A stretch of DNA of 38,898 nucleotides from Spirochaetota bacterium. Its GTDB lineage: Bacteria; Spirochaetota; UBA12135; COTS27; JAFLEE01. Both the position numbers and the translations under genes were made by a program. A model generated the notes under the pieces. That model saw only the letters and a program-made list of their open reading frames with translations. It was not told the DNA's origin and made no database searches. Below are positions 33,316 through 38,898 of this stretch, in pieces. Position 1 is the stretch's first letter. Each line of letters opens with the position of its first letter. Location: contig JAFLEE010000050.1 in the NCBI GenBank assembly GCA_017302015.1, positions 1 to 38,898 of the forward strand. Reading direction: 5' to 3'.

Positions 33316-35102
33316 CGGTGCCCCCCCGTTTTGAGCGCGGCGATCTGGTCCATGGGCATCTTCACCTGCTGGGAGAGCAGGCGCGCGTAGTCGCTTTGGG
33401 CGTCGATGAGGTCGTTGTGGGTCCCGTGCTCCACGATGCGCCCGTCCCGGAAGACGAGGATGCGGTCGGCGTGGAAGACGGTGGAGAGGCGGTGGGCCAC
33501 GATGAGGGTGGTCTGGTTCCCCAGGAGGGTCTCGATGGCGGCCTGCACCTCGGCCTCGCTCTGGCTGTCGAGGGCGCTCGTGGCCTCGTCGAGCACGAGG
33601 ATGCGCGGCTTGCGGTAGAGGGCGCGGGCGATGGCGAGGCGCTGCTTCTGGCCCCCGGAGAAATTCTTCCCCCCCTCCTCGACCTTGGTGTCGAGCTTGT
33701 CCGGGAGGCGCATGACGAAGTCGTAGGCGTGGGCCTGGTGGAGGGCCTCGAAGACCCCCGTGAGATCCTCGGTATTGCGGCCGTGGGTGATATTGTCGAT
33801 GAGGCGGCCGGTGAAGAAGGCGTTCTCCTGGCTCACCACGCCGATGGCCCGCCGGAAGGCCTGGAGATGGATGCGCGACATGGGGACGCCGTCGACGAAC
33901 ACCTCGCCCTCGGTGGGCTCGTAGAGCCCGAGGGCGAGTTTCAAGAAGGTGCTCTTCCCCGAGCCGGATTCCCCCACCAGGGCGATGGTCTTCCCGGCCT
34001 CGATGCGGTGGTCGATGCCCGCGAGGGCCTTGCGTTCCGTGCCCTGGTAGGTGAAGGTGACCCCGCGGAACTCGATGTCTCCCCGCAGGTTTTCCGGCGC
34101 CTTCCGATCGCCCTGGGCGACGGGATTCTGGCCCTCGCCCGGGTAGTCGAGCACCTCGCGCACGGCTTCCACCGCCTCGCGGAACTCGATATAGACCGGG
34201 AGTTGGTTGACGATATTGGTGATCGTGCCCACGACCATGCCGACGTACTGCAGGAAGAGGACCATCTCCCCGACCTGGAGTTTCCCGCGCATCACGAAGA
34301 CGGCGGAGGCCACGGCGACGGTGAGCATGAGGGATTGGTTGACTACCGTGATCGCGCTCCCGAAGAGGGCGCTGGTGGCGATGACGTTGCGCGAGACGGC
34401 CACGACCTTCGTGTTCTCCCGGTCGACGCGGCGCCGTTCGAAGCCTTCCTCCCCGTGCACCCGGGTGAGGAAATTGGACTGGATGAACAGGCTCACCACC
34501 TGGTTGAAATCCTCCACGGCGATGCGGGAGAGGTGCTGGTGCTGGCGGAAGCGCTTGCGGAAGTACTGGTTGAGGCCGATGAAGAGCGGCACCACCGTGA
34601 GGAGCAGGAGAAGCAGCGTCGGTTTGATGATGAGGAGGAGGACGAGGCCCATCACCCCGCTGATGGCGCTGGCGAGGATGCCGTCGAAGAGGGTGCCGAT
34701 GAAATTGCCCATGCGGCCCACGCTCACCACCACTTTGGCGTAGAGGCGCCCGCTCTCCTTGCGATCCAGGAATTCCTGGTCGATGCGCTGGAGCTTGTCG
34801 ATGAGGGCGAGTTGGATGGAGATGAGGGTCCGCTTGATGAAATAGGCGTGGGTGGCGGTGAAGTAGGAGGTGTGGAAGATGACGTTCCCCAGCCCCAGGG
34901 CCACGGCCGCGAGGCAGACGACCAGGATGCCCGAGGGGTCGTTCGTGGGGATGTACTGGTCGACCAGCAGTTTGACGAGCACCGGGAAGAGGAAGAACGG
35001 CATGACCTTGAGGATCTGGAAGGCCACGATCCAGGCGCGCTCCCGGTTGGTGGTGGGCGAGAAGGCCAGGAACCAGCGCAGGAGCGCCAAGACTTCGCGC
35101 AT
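33312..35102 (-). CDS. ABC exporter half-transporter (first of a pair)
   Basis: The 596-residue protein has a membrane domain (FLAFSPTTNRERAWIVAFQI onward, six helices) and an ATPase with Walker A GESGSGKSTF, signature FSGGQKQRLAIA, Walker B ILVLDEATSALD and switch AHRLST. Both nucleotide sites of the pair look canonical, so it is not the asymmetric type with one dead site. No peptidase C39 domain is present, so it is not a classical bacteriocin processor. It begins three bases after the membrane-fusion protein gene and overlaps the second ABC gene by four bases. Confidence 0.93.
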   Translation of the reverse strand: MREVLALLRWFLAFSPTTNRERAWIVAFQILKVMPFFLFPVLVKLLVDQYIPTNDPSGILVVCLAAVALGLGNVIFHTSYFTATHAYFIKRTLISIQLALIDKLQRIDQEFLDRKESGRLYAKVVVSVGRMGNFIGTLFDGILASAISGVMGLVLLLIIKPTLLLLLLTVVPLFIGLNQYFRKRFRQHQHLSRIAVEDFNQVVSLFIQSNFLTRVHGEEGFERRRVDRENTKVVAVSRNVIATSALFGSAITVVNQSLMLTVAVASAVFVMRGKLQVGEMVLFLQYVGMVVGTITNIVNQLPVYIEFREAVEAVREVLDYPGEGQNPVAQGDRKAPENLRGDIEFRGVTFTYQGTERKALAGIDHRIEAGKTIALVGESGSGKSTFLKLALGLYEPTEGEVFVDGVPMSRIHLQAFRRAIGVVSQENAFFTGRLIDNITHGRNTEDLTGVFEALHQAHAYDFVMRLPDKLDTKVEEGGKNFSGGQKQRLAIARALYRKPRILVLDEATSALDSQSEAEVQAAIETLLGNQTTLIVAHRLSTVFHADRILVFRDGRIVEHGTHNDLIDAQSDYARLLSQQVKMPMDQIAALKTGGHR

Positions 35103-35105
35103 GCT

Positions 35106-35984
35106 TCAGCGTTGGGGGCGCGTCTGGAAGACGTAGCCGAGGAGGCCGACGCGGTCGCGCACGATCTCGCACTTCACGGAGGTGTTCACCCGCATGAGGT
35201 CGATGCCGTCGAGCACCTTGATGTGGGTCTCGAAGACGATCTCGCCGGAGACCGGGTGTCGCTGGGCGAACTGGCTCAGGTAGGTGATCTCGCCGTGGAA
35301 GATCTGGTACCAGAGGTAGTTCCAGAGGTTGGATTTGAGGTAGACCTTATTGCCCTTGGCGACGAGGGAGTAGAGTTTCTCGGGGATCCAGGCCTTCACG
35401 TAGAACTCGTCGGTGCGCGCGACCTCGTAGATGGGCGTGCCCACGTCGACCCGGTCGAAGTCCTGCACCTGCACCTTCACGATCTCGCCGTCGAAGGGCG
35501 CCTCGGAGCGCAACAGGCGCACCTTCTCCTTGAGGTCGGCGAGGCGGTACTGGGTCTGGGCGACCGCGAGGCGCAGGCGCTCCATCTCGGCCTTCTGCAT
35601 GACCTTATCGAGGCTATCGTAGTTCATGTTGGAGTAGCTCGCCAGGGCGGCCAATTGGACCCCCACATCGAGGTCCGCCACGCTGAGTTGGTTGGCCCAG
35701 CCGGCCACGTCCTGGAACTCGGTGATGACCTGCCCCTGGGTCACGCGGTCGCCGGATTCCACGAAGACCTTCTTCACCAGCGTGTCCTTGATGGCGCTGC
35801 GCACGAGGATCTGCTTCGGGGAAAGGACCTCGCCGTCGAGGACCACCTTGCGCTCGAACGAGACGAAGGAGAACAGGATGATCACGATGGGGACGAGGAT
35901 GACCGCCAGGATCTTGGTCATCCGGATATAGCGCTCGGCGAAATCCAGTTGCTTGGGCGGGTCCACCGCCGCGGGATCGCTCAT
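35106..35984 (-). CDS. HlyD-type membrane-fusion protein
   Basis: The 292-residue protein has an N-terminal membrane helix (about 23-42, TKILAVILVPIVIILFSFVS). A split lipoyl-like domain follows (GEVLSPKQILVRSAIKD; APFDGEIVKVQVQDFDRVDVG), with helices between the halves (AEMERLRLAVAQTQYRL) and a beta-barrel region after. Such proteins bridge an inner-membrane exporter to the outer membrane; it is short for the HlyD class. The start ATG at 35984 overlaps the stop of the nucleotidyltransferase gene (ATGA). With the two ABC genes just downstream it would form an export complex. No TolC-like gene is present here. Confidence 0.87.
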   Translation of the reverse strand: MSDPAAVDPPKQLDFAERYIRMTKILAVILVPIVIILFSFVSFERKVVLDGEVLSPKQILVRSAIKDTLVKKVFVESGDRVTQGQVITEFQDVAGWANQLSVADLDVGVQLAALASYSNMNYDSLDKVMQKAEMERLRLAVAQTQYRLADLKEKVRLLRSEAPFDGEIVKVQVQDFDRVDVGTPIYEVARTDEFYVKAWIPEKLYSLVAKGNKVYLKSNLWNYLWYQIFHGEITYLSQFAQRHPVSGEIVFETHIKVLDGIDLMRVNTSVKCEIVRDRVGLLGYVFQTRPQR

Positions 35985-36901
35985 GGGGCCCCCCGTTCCT
36001 TCCAAAGCGGGCTCGGGTAGGCGCCGGATTGAACCAAGGCCGCCATCGCCGCGGCCACCACGGGCTTGTCTTCTTTATAGGTGACGCCATACCATCGCCC
36101 GGGGCTCGTGAGCACACGCACCTTCGCCTTCCCGTCATGGATGGCGCGGTCCACCAGGCCCGGGATCTGGAACTCGGACTTCAGGGGATCGGGCATGGAC
36201 CCCAGAAAGGGTGGGAAATGCTCCTCGAGGTGGGCGAAAAGGGACGGGGTGAAGCCCCAGAGGTTGAGGGAAACCAACTCTTTACCTGTGAAGGATTCGG
36301 TCGCGGACCCCTGGGGGGCCTGGGCCCCGCCGCTAACGCGGGAAATACCCTGAACTTCGCGCACGGTCTCGAGTTCGCCCAGGGGACTCACGCGGCAGAT
36401 CCCCCGGGAGACTTGGCCGTTTTCGGAGAGGGTATTTCCCAGTGGGTAGCCCACCATGGACCAATCCCAATGGGCGGAATCAGCCGCGCCTTGGAGGTAG
36501 GAGGAAAGCACCCCGAAAGACTCTTTCCCGTAAAAATCGTCGGCATTGATGACGCCGAAATTGCCGGGGATATCCGCCCGGGCGCAAAGGATGGCGTGGG
36601 CCGTTCCCCACGGTTTCGTCCGCCCCGGGGGCACGGAAAAACCGGGCGGAAGGGCGCCGGCGTCTTGGAAAACGTAGCGTACCGGCAGGAGGCCCTCGTA
36701 GCGGCGGCTGACGAGCTGGCGGAAATCCGCTTCGATCTCGCGGCGGATGACGAACACGAGGCCGCCGAAGCCCGCCCGGAGGGCATCGTAGATGGAATAG
36801 TCGAGGATCTTCTCGCCGTTCGGGCCGACCGGTTCGACTTGCTTGAGGCCGCCGAACCGGCTGCCCATGCCGGCGGCGAGGATGAGGAGCGTAGGTTTCA
36901 C
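35981..36901 (-). CDS. Sugar-phosphate nucleotidyltransferase-like protein
   Basis: The 306-residue protein has the nucleotide-sugar pyrophosphorylase start LILAAGMGSRFGGLKQVEPVG, with the GMGSRFGG nucleotide loop. A metal-binding Asp pair follows in GVINADDFYG, and a WGTAHAIL segment. It probably makes a nucleotide sugar or sugar-lipid precursor, but the sugar cannot be read from sequence. The start is taken as GTG at 36901 because it lies exactly at the family N-terminus (VKPTLLILAAG) and no ATG is available; GGAG is only one base upstream, which is unusually close. It leads the exporter operon and overlaps the next gene. Confidence 0.82.
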   Translation of the reverse strand: MKPTLLILAAGMGSRFGGLKQVEPVGPNGEKILDYSIYDALRAGFGGLVFVIRREIEADFRQLVSRRYEGLLPVRYVFQDAGALPPGFSVPPGRTKPWGTAHAILCARADIPGNFGVINADDFYGKESFGVLSSYLQGAADSAHWDWSMVGYPLGNTLSENGQVSRGICRVSPLGELETVREVQGISRVSGGAQAPQGSATESFTGKELVSLNLWGFTPSLFAHLEEHFPPFLGSMPDPLKSEFQIPGLVDRAIHDGKAKVRVLTSPGRWYGVTYKEDKPVVAAAMAALVQSGAYPSPLWKERGAP

Positions 36902-36958
36902 GCTCCAAGCATAGCCTGAAACCCGCGGGGGCCCGGAGGGCCCCGTTCCACCGTTTTG

Positions 36959-36987
36959 TTGCAATTTCGCGAGGCGGAGGGTAGAAT
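36959..36987 (+). promoter_or_regulatory. Sigma-70 promoter of nusA
   Basis: TTGCAA (36959-36964) and TAGAAT (36982-36987) are 17 bases apart on the plus strand. Transcription would start near 36994, leaving a leader of about 170 bases before nusA with a purine run at 37026-37034. No rimP gene precedes nusA here, unlike the common rimP-nusA-infB order. Confidence 0.65.
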
Positions 36988-37162
36988 CGATGAAACAACC
37001 TTGACAGCCCCCGTGATTAATCTCAAAAAAAAAACGCCTCCCCGCGATCGGGATTCCTCCGTTCGCCTCTCGTAGTCGCCTTCGCGCGTCCCGCGTCCGC
37101 GGCCCTTCCCCCCTCCCCTCTCCCGACAGTTCCAAACTGAATCCGATACGGCGGACCTTCCC

Positions 37163-38689
37163 ATGAATGCAGAAGAACTAAAAACAGCCGTCGAGGCTCT
37201 CTCGATCCAGAAGGACCTCGACAAGAACGCCATCGTCGACGTGCTCGTCTCGACCTTCCAGAGCGAACTCGCCGATTACTTCAACGTCAACGACCGCGAC
37301 GTGCTCTTCGAACTCGACAAAGAGTTCCAATCCGTCGCGTTCCTCCTCAAAGACGTGGTCGAGGACGACGAAGACGCCGACGAGATCCTCGAGATCAACC
37401 TCGAGCAGGCGCGGCGCTACGACAAGAACGCCACCATCGGCAAGAAGGTGCGCGTCCCCATCGACTTCTCCACCCTCGACCGGCGCCACATCCGCAACCT
37501 CAACTCGGTGCTCGTGCAGAAACTGCGCAACATCCACAACGAGGTCCTCTTCCGCGAGTACAAGGCGAAAGAGGGCCAGCTCATCCACGGCACCCTCATC
37601 CGCCGCAGCGGGCGCGATTTCTTCATCGATATCGGCAAGACCGAGGCCAAACTCCCGTGGCGCGAGCAATCGCCCCGCGAGATCGCGAGCCTGCGCCAGG
37701 GCGACAAGGTCAAGTGCCTCCTCAAAGAGGTGCTCCTCGACGAGAACAGCCGCCTCTCCATCATCCTCAGCCGCCGCGACCCCAATTTCGTCAAGCGCCT
37801 CTTCGAGATCGAGGTCCCCGAGATCGCCGACGGCGTGGTCAAGATCCGCGCCATCGTTCGCGAGGCCGGCACCAAGACGAAGATGTCGGTGTTCGCCACC
37901 AAGACCGGCGTCGAGCCCGTGGGTGCCTGCGTCGGCCTCTCCGGCATCCGCATCAAAGCCGTCATCAAGGAACTCTACGGCGAGAAGATCGACGTCATCC
38001 CCTTCGGCGCCGACCTCAAGATCTTCCTCTCCCGCGCGATGCAGCCCGCGAAGGTCACCCGCATCCTCGTCATCCAAGACACCGAGGAAGAGAAGGAAGC
38101 GCTGGTCGTCGTCGACGACGAGTCGTTCCCCCTGGCCATCGGCAAGGGCGGCGTGAACATCAAATTGGCCCAGGCCCTCACCGGCTGGCGCATCAAGCTC
38201 AAGACCGACAGCCAGATCGCCAAGAACCCCGAGATCATCCAGATCTTCTCGAAGGCCGAGGAGATCTTCTCCAACAGCGTCGAGAGCGACCTGCACCAGC
38301 TCACCGAGATCCCCGAGGAACTCATCGTGCGCCTGATGAACGCGGGCATCCTCAGCATCGCCGAACTCTACTCGAAGAACGTGCACGAACTCGCCCGCAT
38401 CCCCGGCCTCACCGACGACGAGGCCAAGCTCATCCGCAAGACCCTCGACGAGCAGGTCGAGATCGTGGAAGACGAGAAAGACCTCGCCGCGCGGCGCGAG
38501 CAGTACATGGCCGAGTTCGAGGACGAACTCTCCGGCGTCTCCACCGATGAGGAGATCAAGGAAGAGATCCAGCAGGTCGAGTACCTCGTCTGCCCCTCCT
38601 GCTCCTTCGAGTTCGAATACAAGAACCAGACCCATTGCCCCTCGTGCGGCGTAGAGTTTGAGTTCGAGGAACGGGAAGAGTTGGTATAA
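37163..38689 (+). CDS. nusA: Transcription elongation/termination factor NusA with C-terminal zinc ribbon
   Basis: The 508-residue protein binds RNA polymerase and nascent RNA to tune pausing and termination. Domains: N-terminal polymerase-binding part (1-130); S1 (about 137-204, LIHGTLIRRSGRDFFIDIG); KH1 (about 230-280, VGACVGLSGIRIKAVIKELYG, with GLSG in place of the usual GxRG); KH2 (about 300-350, LAIGKGGVNIKLAQALTGW); and an acidic helical repeat (about 381-440, LTEIPEELIVRLMNAGI). The last 32 residues form a CxxC-x11-CxxC ribbon (Cys477, Cys480, Cys492, Cys495) between acidic stretches. That ribbon is not part of the standard NusA fold. The start ATG at 37163 has only a weak GGCGGA upstream. 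infB follows two bases after. Confidence 0.95.
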   Translation: MNAEELKTAVEALSIQKDLDKNAIVDVLVSTFQSELADYFNVNDRDVLFELDKEFQSVAFLLKDVVEDDEDADEILEINLEQARRYDKNATIGKKVRVPIDFSTLDRRHIRNLNSVLVQKLRNIHNEVLFREYKAKEGQLIHGTLIRRSGRDFFIDIGKTEAKLPWREQSPREIASLRQGDKVKCLLKEVLLDENSRLSIILSRRDPNFVKRLFEIEVPEIADGVVKIRAIVREAGTKTKMSVFATKTGVEPVGACVGLSGIRIKAVIKELYGEKIDVIPFGADLKIFLSRAMQPAKVTRILVIQDTEEEKEALVVVDDESFPLAIGKGGVNIKLAQALTGWRIKLKTDSQIAKNPEIIQIFSKAEEIFSNSVESDLHQLTEIPEELIVRLMNAGILSIAELYSKNVHELARIPGLTDDEAKLIRKTLDEQVEIVEDEKDLAARREQYMAEFEDELSGVSTDEEIKEEIQQVEYLVCPSCSFEFEYKNQTHCPSCGVEFEFEEREELV

Positions 38690-38691
38690 CC

Positions 38692-38898
38692 ATGTCGAAC
38701 GAGTCCAATCCCCCCGCCGGATCCCCGGCCGATACCTCGAAGATCATCCTCAAAAAGAACGATGACGGCACCACGACGAAAGTCGTGATGAAGAAGGTCA
38801 TGCGGTCCGTGAAGGTCAAGGCCGCCCCGCACGCGGGTACGGCCCCGGCCGCTGCCCCCGCTCCGACGCCCGCGGCGCCACCGGCCCAGGCCGCGGTG
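38692..38898 (+). CDS. infB: Probable translation initiation factor IF-2, N-terminal part
   Basis: Only 69 codons are in the window. The gene starts two bases after nusA and runs off the right edge. The peptide begins MSNESNPPAGSPADTSKIIL, continues KKNDDGTTTKVVMKKVMRSVKVK, and then becomes Ala/Pro-rich, as IF-2 N-terminal regions do. No G-domain is in view. The call relies on the conserved nusA-infB order and the composition, not on a catalytic motif. Confidence 0.6.
   Translation, partial: MSNESNPPAGSPADTSKIILKKNDDGTTTKVVMKKVMRSVKVKAAPHAGTAPAAAPAPTPAAPPAQAAV

Noticed and set aside
31522-35172. Apparent 1216-residue fused frame through both ABC genes
   Set aside because: The upstream half is out of frame with the real first ABC protein and has an Arg/Pro-rich artefact composition; the real second ABC gene starts at 33315.
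33318-36020. 900-residue plus-strand frame antisense to the exporter genes
   Set aside because: High GC keeps antisense frames open. The translation is Glu/Val/Asp/His-rich without motifs, and the minus strand carries clear ABC and MFP motifs.
36928-36944. Hairpin GGGGCCC-GGA-GGGCCCC between the nucleotidyltransferase and nusA
   Set aside because: It lies upstream of both divergent starts with no T-run, so it is not a terminator; no further role can be supported.
1-38898. CRISPR arrays, insertion sequences, phage or plasmid genes
   Set aside because: No regularly spaced direct repeats, transposase, integrase or replication motifs were seen on either strand.

Overview
The window is GC-rich (well above 60% by eye) and densely coded, and comes from a Gram-negative (diderm) bacterium. 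Lipoproteins, a PorV-like outer-membrane barrel, Sec signal peptides and a membrane-fusion protein all point to two membranes. It encodes chemotaxis proteins and a perfect sigma-54 promoter. The three tRNA genes lack an encoded CCA end. The mix of a CheX-like phosphatase, a UPF0164/PorV-type barrel and a giant LamG/Fn3 protein with a FlgD-like C-terminus recalls spirochaetes and several uncultured diderm phyla. The sequence alone does not fix the phylum. No insertion sequence, prophage, CRISPR array or rRNA is visible.

Layout. (1) 1-5347, minus strand: a tight operon of a SurA-like membrane-anchored protein, cheA, a cheX-like gene, cheR, a small secreted protein, panD and the start of accB (running off the window). 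(2) 5442-16563, plus strand: lemA, then an envelope cluster. It holds a TPR/membrane protein, a 1931-residue secreted DUF2341/LamG/Fn3-like protein with a type IX-like C-terminal domain, a PorV-like barrel fused to a TPR tail and translationally coupled to it, and an HD-GYP-like protein whose HD motif has decayed to ID. (3) 16606-16885: promoter, initiator tRNA-Met, second CAT-anticodon tRNA, terminator. (4) 17157-18458: peroxiredoxin-Mn/Fe SOD operon with a PerR/Fur-like palindrome upstream and a clear terminator downstream. (5) 18508-21583: a secreted nuclease, a small secreted protein and an alanine/glycine:sodium symporter. (6) 21588-23303: amtB-glnK operon behind a consensus -24/-12 promoter. 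(7) 23527-27549: xylose block, xylA and xylB on the minus strand, separated by a plus-strand lipoprotein gene. (8) 27625-29539: tRNA-Gly and a CrtI-type desaturase. (9) 29713-36901, minus strand: sugar nucleotidyltransferase, membrane-fusion protein, two ABC exporter half-transporters, then an HExxH lipoprotein and a class I glutamine amidotransferase. (10) 36959-38898, plus strand: nusA with an unusual C-terminal zinc ribbon, followed by the start of a probable infB.

How the parts relate. Most of the content is housekeeping: nitrogen uptake, oxidative-stress defence, xylose use and translation/transcription. Two blocks look least explained by known systems. One is the giant surface protein / PorV-TPR / degenerate HD-GYP cluster, which may be a dedicated secretion-and-display unit. 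The other is the nucleotidyltransferase / MFP / double-ABC operon followed by a metallopeptidase and an amidotransferase, whose substrate is unknown.
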